Assembly: GCA_014825775.1 (NCBI GenBank)
Contig: MVAQ01000029.1
Coordinates: forward strand, 62,001-126,000
DNA from: Krasilnikovozyma curviuscula
Taxonomy: Eukaryota > Basidiomycota > Tremellomycetes > Cystofilobasidiales > Mrakiaceae
DNA: 64,000 nt
Direction of reading: 5' to 3'
Part shown: positions 35,178-45,322 of the stretch, piece by piece
Layout of the letters: every line of letters begins with the position of its first letter
Position numbering within the stretch: position 1 is the stretch's first letter
Position numbers and translations under genes: made by a program
The notes under the pieces: model-generated
Databases searched by the model: none
What the model was told of the DNA's origin: nothing
Seen by the model: the letters and a program-made list of their open reading frames with translations, nothing else

Positions 35178-37172
35178 ATGGCTTCTCGAATCAGCTTCTA
35201 TGCTGTCAAACAAGGGAGCAGCCCAGGCATCTACACGGAATGGAGCGAAGCAGAGCTGTCGCTGAGGGTTAGTAACTTTAATTCGTTGCCTGAGTCCTCC
35301 TCACCGTCCTTGCATTCTAACTTGCTTTTCTTCTTCTCTTTCAACTCGGATGCTTGTGGTTTGCCATGTTTACCCAAATGATCTGCGTTCGTTTGTTTGT
35401 TCATCTGTGCTTGTTTCATGGCGTTTGCCGAACAGGGCCACCCTGAGCCTCTCTTCAAGACGTTCCGTACCCAGCTGGCAGCTGAGGCTTTCTTGAATGG
35501 CTGGGAGACTGGATCCTCATCGTCTGGCAGTGGTGGTCAGAGTGTGCCCTTCGGATACGGTGGCCCAACATACATCCCTCCGACGCCAGTAACTCAATTG
35601 GGCTTAGCGACCCCATTTCAAGAACAGATCTCTCGGATGAAGTACAAGGACCGTAAATCAAAGCGGCATTCTTCACGATCATCCTCTTCACAATCTCTTT
35701 CGCTCCCTCTCCCACCATCAGAAATTTCCCCAACGTCACCCAATAATTCGTCCTCCTCTGTTGCCCTCCCGCGCCAAACCTCGACAAGCTTGGCACCGCC
35801 GACAGCCTCCCCACTGCTGTCACTAGCAATAGATCCCGTTGGTGGTCGAAGACGGTCGCCGCTGATTCAGATTGTTGTCGAGGAGGAAGAAGAGGAAGAA
35901 GCAGATGGGTCCTTAGCCGCCGCTCGATCCGGTTCGCTCGACAGCCCAGCGATGGCCTCCGAGTCTGAGACGACATCGGACTGCCATGCTGAAGGAGGTT
36001 CGTCTGGATCAAGTTCGACAAACTCAGACGACGCTATGATGAAGACGGCTGAGAGGAAGTCGAGCGTTATTTCTGGCCTTGGAGTCGCCTTCGGCGGCCT
36101 GCTTTCACCTTCGAGCGTGGGACCTCTTACCCCTCCTGGCAGTCCTGATCTGAACAACAACTCTCTCTGGGATTTGCCAAGCGGTGGAACGGTGCCTGGT
36201 GCCTACTTGTCAGAATCAAAACCAACTTCACCAAAGGCAGTGAAGTCGAAGAAGTCTGGAAGGTTTTCTACCTCAAGACTGTCTGGCCTCTTCACCTCCT
36301 CCTCGCCCAACCTATCAGCACTAGCAGCGTCATCAAAATCACCTCCGTCGTCTAAACCGCCATCGCCGGTACCTGACTCAGCTTCGACCTCGAGGTCCAC
36401 CTCACCTTCGTCCTCTGTGTACGCCACACCTTCCGATCGAACACCCACAGCAAGCACTGCACTATGGGGTCCTGAAGAAGCTTCATCAGCTCCGAATACA
36501 TCGTCGGTAACAGCAGTCGCAGATGAATCTCAACATGTCTCTCCACCTCTCCTTTCACCTTCAACACCCAACCTCAACGCCCTCGTCGCCGAATCCTTCA
36601 ATCGCGAAGCCTCAGGCAGCTCTCTTCCTGAGCCACCAACAGACTACTACTCGCCATTCGCAAGCGCGGCCACACCAGTGTTCAGTCGATCGTCGTCCTC
36701 TGGCTCAGTCATCCTTCCCATGCGGTCACCATCAGCTTCTGGAACCGACCTGCTCAATCCACCGTCCATTCGATCAATTCGCCCCGTATCCAGTGTCTCC
36801 TCTCTAGCTAGCATGAGGTCTCAGCAGTCTCTCAACCAAGAACTAGGTCTTCCACGACCCAGGTTCTACTCGTATACTAGTGAATTCGGGTCCAACGCCA
36901 GCGGCAGCAGCGTTGGTGGTGGTTCTCTCAGTGGTACACCTACACATTCAGCACCATCTTCCATCAAAAGTGGCATCACGGGGGCCGCTCGAAGTCGGAT
37001 GTCTGTTCTAGTCGGTGGGGGAAGCAGCGCCGACAAGAGCGTGGCTGGGTCCATCTTGACGGTCGCTGATGAGAAGGAGGGGAAAAAGAAAAAGAAGGGC
37101 TTGAAGCACAAGATGAAGAAGATTTTCGGAGGAAACAACAACGCTGCTAGTGTCACCGGTACGAAGGCGTAA
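35178..37172 (+). CDS. RNase H1/viroplasmin-like N-terminal domain with long Ser-rich tail
   Basis: Two exons, 35178-35267 and 35436-37172; 609 codons with stop, frame closed at phase 0. Residues about 5-52 read FYAVKQGSSPGIYTEWSEAE, then GHPEPLFKTF and AAEAFLNG. This fits the hybrid-binding domain of RNase H1, also found in caulimovirus viroplasmin (pattern YAV..G..PGIY..W.E, then FK.F.....A..FL). In RNase H1 that domain binds RNA/DNA duplex. The rest has no RNase H fold. It is mostly Ser/Pro/Thr with an acidic Glu run (VVEEEEEEEADG), and ends in a strongly basic helix (KKKKKGLKHKMKKIFGG) that might bind nucleic acid or membrane. The intron splits the domain. Function unknown. Confidence 0.75.
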
Positions 37173-38105
37173 ACAACGGACATTTTACTTTTGTTCCACA
37201 TCAGGACTTTCTTATGACCCAACTGTTCATAGCTCACACTGTCTTTTACTCGTGGACACTCCTCTCGATACATCTCCAGAAATCACATTGTATCTTTGTA
37301 GCATACTGTTTTGCATGGGCTAGCTTTGGCATTTAACAATTGTCTTTTGATTAGACTTTAGTCGCTCTTTCTAGATCAATCCTGCCTTTCAGTTCAGTCA
37401 TCTTCACAGCTAATGCCTTAAACTTTTACTGGCTGTCTGTTTCCTCTGCAAGGTACTTTCCATAGGGAATCAGCCTTTGATCTCAGGTGTGATGGAGCGA
37501 AAAAGTTGCGCTGCCAGAGTATACAGACCATAAAACTTTGGGAGAAAAATTGACCAGCAACAAACTTTTCAACTCTGAATGGAAAGGTTTTAAGACTGGT
37601 TGTCTGCTTGACTGGCCACCTCAATATATTCCAGCATCAGGCGTTCCCACCAGTAGGGTGCGCTCGAGCGAGGACACAGTATTTTTCCAAGACTACAGGT
37701 AAGATACCCATCCAACATGTCATTCGAATCCTATTACTGAAATGATCTTTTTGGTACCATTTTGTAGTTTGGGTCGAAGTTTTCGAGTCCTGGAGCTCTT
37801 TTCAGCTCTTGATTTCCAACAGCATCAGCATCTCGAACTACTAACGACTTCTGCTCCGATAAGGTAAGCTGAGATGATATTGAATATCAGTAGATCTTTC
37901 AATTTCCCAAACTCTATCGAAACAGAGTCAATCAAGCTCGGATTTAGAGCTTATTCCAGAATTTTTTCTCTCCTGTAACGGCAACCTTTAACAGATCGAC
38001 CTGACACCCAACTGCACTACCGCAGCGTTGCATATTCTCCAGGAGAATACGAACACTTCTAATTTCTAATTTGGTGGTCTTGCTTGGAGCTACTTGTTCG
38101 AAAAT
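37173..38105. other. 0.9-kb intergenic stretch
   Basis: Downstream of the viroplasmin-domain gene and upstream of SAM37, both plus strand. I see only short frames with no domain and no repeat or RNA gene. Confidence 0.5.
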
Positions 38106-39737
38106 ATGGCTGCTCCTTCCCCTCTGATCCGTGCGTTTGCGTTTTCCTAACCCCTATGTTCAGAAATGTCCAGATCAGCTCACATGTATCTTTCTTTTAC
38201 TTTGATATGCTCAGTGCATACTACACCACCCCCTCCATCTTACCCATTGCCGTCACTGTCCCCACCTGAAATATTTCTCTCTTGCTACCTGCAACTTGTC
38301 CTCCCACGCTCGCAATCGTACTACCTCCTCAGTTCACCTTACCCATCACCGGACTCTTCGCCGTCTGGTTCTCTACCATTTCTGCAACACGGAGCCAAAG
38401 TCGTCGCCGGAACCGACGCCGTGGTGAAGTACCTGAAACAGTTGGATCTGAAGGAGGTCGAGAAGACAGATAGCCCTCCAGTCAGTCCTATTGATGGGGC
38501 TTTCGCTCAAGAGAAAATTGGAAATCGGAATAGCAATGATGATGGGAGAATTGTTGATTTGGACGATGGGCTGAGTAAGCGGGAGAAGGCAGAAGTTGTC
38601 GCATGGAAAGCTCTCATTGATGGTGAATTGGCAGATCTGGTGGTAAGTGAATGCTTATTAGCTCATACACTTGTAAGAGCCACGCTAATTTCATTCATAA
38701 TGCTGCTTCTTCTATTGTTGCCAGAACTTCACCCTTTATTCTTTGCCCGAAAATTGGAAGACGATTCACATGCACCTCGCATCTCAACTCCCCTTCCCAC
38801 AGTCTTTTTACCAACCGTTGCGAATTCGATCACTCCACCAACCACGACTCACCGCTGTTGGACTCTGGAACGTTGGTGGGCTACAAGGTCATGAGAAAGA
38901 CGAGGAGGTCGTAGAGGGTAGTGTGACGAAAGCGAAGAAAGTCCTTTCTTCGAGAGAGAAGCTGGAGAAGGAAGCTGGTAAAATGGGGAAGAAGTTTTAT
39001 GAGGACCAGGTGTGTCTCATTTTAAATCTGAGACTGTAATATTGTGACGTTTCACTGACTTACTATTCGCTGGTTCGACGCAGATCATCGCTCGAGCTAC
39101 ACCAACCCTCACCTCACTCTCAAACCTCCTATCAACATCAGACTTTGTTTTCAATTCATCAACACCTACAACTCTCGACATTTACATCTTCTCCCACCTT
39201 TCTCTCCTCCTCCTACCAGATCACCCTTGCAACCTTATCGCAGACCACATCCGCCAGACATATCCAACCCTCGTTGTCCACACAATGAGGATATTAGGCA
39301 TGTCCTTCCCACCCGGAAGTCTTGCGAGCTGGCCAAGTCGGCTGATACCGGAGGGCAACAGCGGGCTGTTGAGTTTGGTCGAGACGAGGCCCACGTTGTG
39401 GAACTTGGGAAGGACGGCGGTGGGGGTTATACCCACGCTTGCCGGCCATTGGTTTGGATTTGAGTCTCCTCCGTTATCTTCAACAGTTTCGTCTTCAAGC
39501 AGGTCACCAAAAGATAAGAAGAAGGCGAAGCCCACGAAGGAAGAGCTCAGTCTCCGACGAGGTCGTAGGTGGTGGTTTGCAGGCGCTGCATTGGGGATGA
39601 TCGCCTATCTCTTTGCGAGTGGTATCATTGAGATTGAGTTTGAGGATGGGGATGAGGAATACGAAGAGCAATATTACGAGGATGAAGAGGTCTTGCAGGA
39701 GGAGTTGGACGGCGAGATTGAAGACGACGACGATTGA
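38106..39737 (+). CDS. SAM37: SAM complex subunit Sam37 / metaxin-like
   Basis: Mitochondrial outer-membrane protein of the sorting and assembly machinery that inserts beta-barrel proteins. Four exons: 38106-38130, 38215-38642, 38725-39009 and 39084-39737; 463 residues, frame closed. The first exon is 25 bases (MAAPSPLI). Residues about 20-60 match the metaxin thioredoxin-like start (LPSLSPPEIFLSCYLQLVLP, then DSSPSGSLPFLQHGAKVV). The middle has SLPENWKTI and a Lys/Glu-rich helix. The GST_C-like part includes TTLDIYIFSHLSLLLLP. Near residues 410-430 is one transmembrane segment (WFAGAALGMIAYLFASGII), followed by an unusually acidic tail of about 30 residues, rich in Glu, Asp and Tyr, to the end. 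Confidence 0.82.
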
Positions 39738-40217
39738 TAATTCGCGGCAATATAACTAAACCGAACTACTACAACCACTCCATTTTTGGTGTTTGTGAAA
39801 GGATTCCAGCTCTTGAGTAGTCAAAACCTTATCCCTGGAGATGTAGTCAGTGTAGCCATTGTAACAAAAAAATCACTCACTCAGTGAACTTGTTTTGATT
39901 CAAACAGAGGCAAGTGCTGAGGATTGAAGGATAAGGAACTAAAATAACTGTCTAAAAAGCAGTAGCAAAGCTTTATAAAGCAGCTTGTGGATGTTTGTCT
40001 ACAAATTCCGAGGAAAGAACCTACATTGGGCGCTTTTTGGAGAGTGCAAGGGGCGCCGGATAGAGATTCGAGCTTAACTGTGGCATATTCGATTAAAGTC
40101 AGAACGATATGTATCTCATCTAGCACATTTCCTTCAACCAAGCAAGTCAAACGGCAATAAAGATTCTACAATTTGAAGGACAACCCATCTGAAGTGTGAC
40201 ACAACACCGGATGGTAT
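39738..40217. other. convergent intergenic region, SAM37 / permease
   Basis: 480 bases between two stop codons facing each other; it should hold both transcript ends. No gene or repeat is seen. Confidence 0.5.
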
Positions 40218-42709
40218 TTACAAAGGATATCTGAAGGATCTCAACTGCTTGTCTGTCAGATCCATGAACTCCTCGTTTTCGACGTGATGGTGGATAATTC
40301 CAGCTACAAAGATTAGATTATTGACGTCAATAAGCGGAGTGATTATAAAGTTGAGAATGAGACTCACCAGCAGCATCAGCAGCATCTTGGGCATCACGTT
40401 GCTTGTTCCATCTCCAGTGAATGAACTCGAGGAGGAGAATCAAGAGACCAGACACAGCAATGAAAGCCAGCATGATATATTTGGCAACGTAATACTGAAA
40501 AAGAAGTAGAGTATCAGCCTCGTAAATTTCACACTGTTGCATAAACTTCAGAGAACTCACGTTTGGAGCTTGGTTCGCTTGGAAGGTCTGAGGACCGATC
40601 AAATTGCCCACAGCAAACCTAAAATCATTTCCCAACAACACACGAAGTCAAAGTCAGAAGAGGGGGAGCAATGACATCCGCTGGTAACACAAAAATTGAA
40701 GAATAACTCACCCAGCCTGATAAGCACAGTTGAAATAGAATCTCTTGGTGGTTCCGCCGACTCCAGCAGTACAGTATGTGATCAAAAAGATAACACAGAT
40801 TGGGTACTGCAAAGTGAGTACGTATCCAACGTATCTGATGAACACATACGATTTATGAGTGAGAGATTATTCCTCGAGGCGTTCTGCTACAGAGATTGAG
40901 TCGACACACCGAGCACCGAACGAATGAGCAGGGATAGCCAGCATCATAATGGCCCCAACAACACCAACTAAACAAGCCAAGGCACCGGCAACACCTCTTG
41001 TCCACTTCTTCGCCATGTAGATGAAGACAGGGATGAGGAGGAGTTCAAACGACCCAGGAACCATTCCGAGCAAAGTAGATCTAGCGGTAGAAAATCCAAA
41101 GCCTTTAATGATTGTGGGACCTGTTCGAGAATAAATGATAATATTGAGTCAGAAGGAACGTCTCCAGTCTGAAACACCGGATCTCAGAATGAGCCGACAA
41201 GTGATCGATCCACTGGTCTATTGAGCTGTAGATAGAATATGGCTCTTACCGAAAGCAGTTAGTCCACCGTTGGGGAGACCTGTGGAGACCAACACGAGGA
41301 AGATCAAGTAGAACCTTGGATCCCTGAGCGCCTCCACGAGTTGGTCCTTGTTAAAGGCCCACTTCTCCGAACCAAGCTTGGAGTCTCTTAATCTTTCGAG
41401 AGCAATGACCTTCTCATCGTCAGTGAGCCACACAGCCTCAGTTGCTATAAAAGAGAAAGGAGAATCTGAGATTGAGCCAATGAGGAGCTACCCAGCCATG
41501 GGTTGAACTTACGAGTCGCTTGGAGGAAGAAGAACATGAACACGCCGAGAGTGAGGGTAAGGCCACCGTAGAAGATAAAGATGCCTCTCCACGCAAAGGG
41601 ACCAGCATGATAAAAGCACCACCCAAAAAAGCCTCCCAAAGCGGATGCCATTGCTGAAGACGCATACCACAGGCCGACTCGCAGGACCTGTTCATCGGCC
41701 GTGTAGAATGAACCAGTGATAGCGAACACCGCTGGTACAGTGCAGACTTCAATCCACCCAAGTAAAACACGGCAGACAGCCAGTCCAGCGAAGTTTGAGC
41801 ACCCAGCGCTGATGGCGGCATGTCAGCGCATTGTAAACATGCTTTCCGCAAGCAGAGACTTACTGGCAAGCAACCACAATACCCCAAAACATAGTCATGA
41901 TAGAGAAGTATTTTGCCAGGGGGAATTTTTGGAGAAAGTAGGTAGCTGGGATATCACCGCCGACTTGTGCCATAAGAAAAAAAACAAGCGCTCTTAGCCA
42001 CCAAACGTGTAGATGCCCCCTCTTCCCTAATGCTAGTTGTACTCACGGTAACCGAAGTACACTAAGGATCCAAGCCAAGAGTATTCACTGGCAGTCAGGT
42101 GGGTTGCGGTCTTGATGCCTAGGAGAAAAAGAAAAAAAAAGGAAGCGGGGGAGGGGGGTTAGGACCGCGACGACGACTCCTACAGTTCCAGAACTGGGGA
42201 ACATAGCCATAGCAGACATACCTTCGATAGCGGCATATGATAAACTGTTTTTGTCCATCAATTGGAGCATGTACACTGTGCATAAAATCAAATCGGAAAG
42301 AGTCAGCGCTGCGTTCCGACTGCCTTGCTCGGCCTTTCCAAGGCCTCTCAGAGGTCAAACGACAAGGAGATGATAATGTCGTCAAAACAGAATAAAGAAC
42401 TTACCAATGAAGACAAAAGTCATGACATGCCAGTCGATCTTTCTCAGCACTCTCTTCGCCTCCGCAGAGTTTGGGTCAAAAGCCTCTCCTCTGTGGTGGG
42501 CAAGGAGCTCGAGTGCCTTGTCGTGTTCAGCCTGCTTAACATCGACACCAATCTCAGCTAGGACTTTGGTCTCAATCACTGGACCCTGTAAAGATTCGAT
42601 AACAAAAGGGGTGTCAATGCCTCCGGTAGCCACCACTGAACGATGAGTCACTTTTAAGCAGAGAGACGAGACTAACTTTCTCAGAGTCGTTCTCATCGAT
42701 GTTTGACAT
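40218..42709 (-). CDS. allantoate-permease-type MFS transporter (anion:cation symporter family)
   Basis: Plasma-membrane major-facilitator transporter of the Dal5-like family, which imports allantoate, ureidosuccinate, small peptides or organic anions such as nicotinate. Starts MSNIDENDSEK (exon 42709-42677); a join to exon 42585 gives GPVIETKVLAEIGVDV. It continues with RKIDWHVMTFVFI, VYMLQLMDKNSLSYAAIEG, then SEYSWLGSLVYFGYL, WYASSAMASALGGFFGW, LTDDEKVIALERLR, STGLPNGGLTAFG and the C-terminal NLIGPQTF. Twelve hydrophobic segments are expected and most are visible. The C-terminal exon has a cytoplasmic tail with IIHHHVENEEFMDLTD. At least ten introns. Substrate not determinable. A palindrome lies about 235 bases upstream. 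Confidence 0.85.
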
Positions 42710-42942
42710 CCTAGGTAAGCCTACAGTTGGAGATAGCGTTTCTTTAGGTGTTGGTTGATGGTTACTGGGCTGCTGGGGTAATGATATAGACTCGCGACCG
42801 TTCACGGAAGAGAGCCGCTCAGGGAAAACGGCGGGCAAGAGGATAGTCGAGGCAAACCAGTACAACGTACCAAAATAGAACACCATTGTATCGAGCAAAC
42901 GAAGGAAACGATGAAATATGTGGAGGTGTAAAATTGAAAAAG

Positions 42943-42981
42943 ACGGACCTCGGAAGTGGTATTTGCCCTACCGAGGTCCGT
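42943..42981. repeat. perfect 11-base inverted repeat upstream of the permease
   Basis: ACGGACCTCGG at 42943-42953 is repeated in exact reverse complement as CCGAGGTCCGT at 42971-42981, with 17 bases between. Each arm itself contains two CGG triplets 4 bases apart, so the whole is CGG-N4-CGG-N17-CCG-N4-CCG. Paired CGG triplets are the half-sites of fungal Zn2Cys6 regulators. It lies about 235 bases upstream of the permease ATG, a normal place for an upstream activating site. Binding is inference. Confidence 0.65.
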
Positions 42982-43074
42982 TTTGTTGCCCAGGTAGTTG
43001 TGAGAGCGGTCCACAAGTGCAGTTTGATGACCGCCATGGGGTTGGAGTGGAGCATGTCAGTCAGCTTGTAAACG

Positions 43075-43104
43075 AATATATATTATATATATATATATAA
43101 ATAT
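43075..43104. repeat. AT dinucleotide microsatellite
   Basis: About 30 bases of nearly pure alternating TA/AT with one AATA interruption, between the permease promoter and the following gene-free stretch. Confidence 0.8.
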
Positions 43105-45322
43105 CTTGTCTTGCGGTGGCAGTGGTCGCAACAAAATGAATGAACCGAGAAAACATAGCTTTTACTTCAATTCTTGCTCGAAAATTGATGGTGAAGAGAT
43201 TGCAGATGACACCAAGAAATTGTAAAGAACAATTTGATCAAGAAGTTTGATTATGAGACAGATGGCCACTGGTTGTTCGATCAACAAAGTTGATTGCGAC
43301 GTCGCGTGCAAGTCGCATGTCGACTAGACATCCGATACATCACAAAACCCTCACAAGATCTACCACTATTATTCCGAGTGATTTTCCTTGTCCTTTGACT
43401 CTGACGGACGCTTATTACCTGGCAGTTCTTGTCAATCGGCTGAAGAATCCGCCTTTGCAATTCTTTTGCAGCACCTCGTTCGCTATTACCAACCCTAGAT
43501 CCAGCTCATTGAATTTGGTCGTATGTCGCGCAAGAATGGTTCACTCTAAGATTTAGTGCTTTCACCAGCGTAGTGGGACAAACATACAAGCCTTGTGTCG
43601 AAGACTAGACGAGATGTTAAGGTTAGAGAGATAGAATAGTGTAGGTGAATCTATTGATAGTGGGCATTGGTGTCGCTACCAAATAGTGAAAAGAAAAGGA
43701 AATCATTATTCAGAGAAAATGACAAAAGCTTGGAGTTATTCGCAGAGTTTGCAAGGGAGGGGCCACATATCTAGAGCCGAAGTGTATTCAGCGAGCCGAT
43801 TTGCCAGGAATCGCCCAATCAGCAACTTAGAGGATGGTTTACTCGATAAGGAGATTGCATACACCGGAGGACCCCAGTAATGAAAGGACCCATTGGTGCC
43901 ATTTGTGTATATCTCGAACGGGCCTTTAGCCTCAATAAAATCGCAAAGAAGAACTAGTGCGACTTCCTCTCTGCTGAAGCAGATATCCACCATGATTTTA
44001 GAGTGTATTGGAATCACCTTGTTCGTTCAGCGTGTGTCTTCGCTAACCTAGAAGTTGAGGTCAATTTGGTTGGTAGAGACATCTCCAAGGGGAATCTTTT
44101 GCCTCTTCTCCACCTGATTTCTTTTTCTTTGAATTTTTCTCTTCTTAAACTATCAACACTAACTGCAATTGAGACTCAGCATCAGATTGTTTCTCTAACT
44201 GAGCTTGTCTACTTTCAGCCCTTTTAGCATGCGGTGCGTTTGATTCTGGTTCTCCCCGCTGTTTTCTGTATTCTCCATCTGGAGCCAACTTTCCTGACTC
44301 TGATGTTTTCTGGGACAGACTCTCTGTACATTTCATAGCTTCATGAGATTCTAAGCCTCTTGAACGGTTTTATGTTTTTATTCTCTTGGAGGAAGCGTCT
44401 GTGAGTCGAAGAAAGAGTCCCACCCCGCCAATCTTGCCTCTCGACGTTCAGTATGTGAATAGATAATCATGGCTATGGGTCTATCCTAGGTTGTGACATC
44501 CAGTCAAAAGCAAAGAGGTACGTACGAATGATTCGAGATATGTGCTCCATTTCCTTCATCTTTATGTTGCGCCGGTTATCTCTGTGATAGGTGTCTTCTT
44601 GCTTTTAGTTAATCGTTAGGTAGCACTGCATAAGCCATAGTTAAGTATTGTCTACGCTTGACAGCGCACGGATACGTACAAAGTGCACGTCAACCTGGCT
44701 TAAGGTAAGTTTCCGAGTATTCGCACGTTTCGCTTTCACTTCTCCTCACCAACTAAGACCGGTAGTAACCAATGTAAGAAAACACCTTTGTCCTTTCCTC
44801 CTTTAGGTAACTTTTTTACCGATGAGGACGTCGATGTTGCCAGGCCGGAATTATCGGATGATCAGCTCCGCGTACCACCGCACCCGAGTTGTCGATGTTT
44901 GTTTTGTTCGATTGGCATGGTTTGTTCTTTTCGAAGTGACAAGAAAACGTCAGACTGAACATCATTTAACCTACTTCTCATCCCAACAGACTCTTCAGAC
45001 ATTTTGTCAGAAGTTCCCACTGACAGCAAAACTCATAACCTTGCCGAAGTCTCATCTGGGGCACCTCGATATGGCCAACCCGCCTCCTTGGAAGACACAC
45101 GCAGCCCCTCGTAACGACGATCCTCCCTTACTGGATACTCCATTGGGGCACAAAACACCATCCGGAGGTCGTTTTCCTCACCACTGTCTACCAGCTTTTC
45201 GGTGAGTTTTCGAAGATACTTATAGTCACGGATTTAACAGAGTTGGGATTGATTCTTTCCTCTTTTCACTTATTTCAGTCCTAGTACCTTGATCCTCTGA
45301 AACTACACTTTATTGAGTCAAA
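43105..45322. other. 2.2-kb gene-free stretch between transporter genes
   Basis: Lies between the divergent permease (minus) and sugar transporter (plus). Frames reach at most 127 codons (plus, 44822-45205), with no domain and no good splice model. It probably holds upstream control sequences for both transporters. No tRNA, transposon relic or long repeat was recognised. Confidence 0.5.

Noticed and set aside
35178..35435. Viral origin of the viroplasmin-like domain
   Set aside because: The domain is common to eukaryotic RNase H1 and fungal proteins, is interrupted by a normal fungal intron, and no other viral gene lies nearby.
43686..44336. Several short frames on both strands
   Set aside because: All are under 95 codons, mutually overlapping and without domain or splice evidence.
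44822..45205. 127-codon plus-strand frame upstream of the sugar transporter
   Set aside because: No recognisable domain, no supporting splice structure and no conserved motif; more likely promoter or leader sequence.
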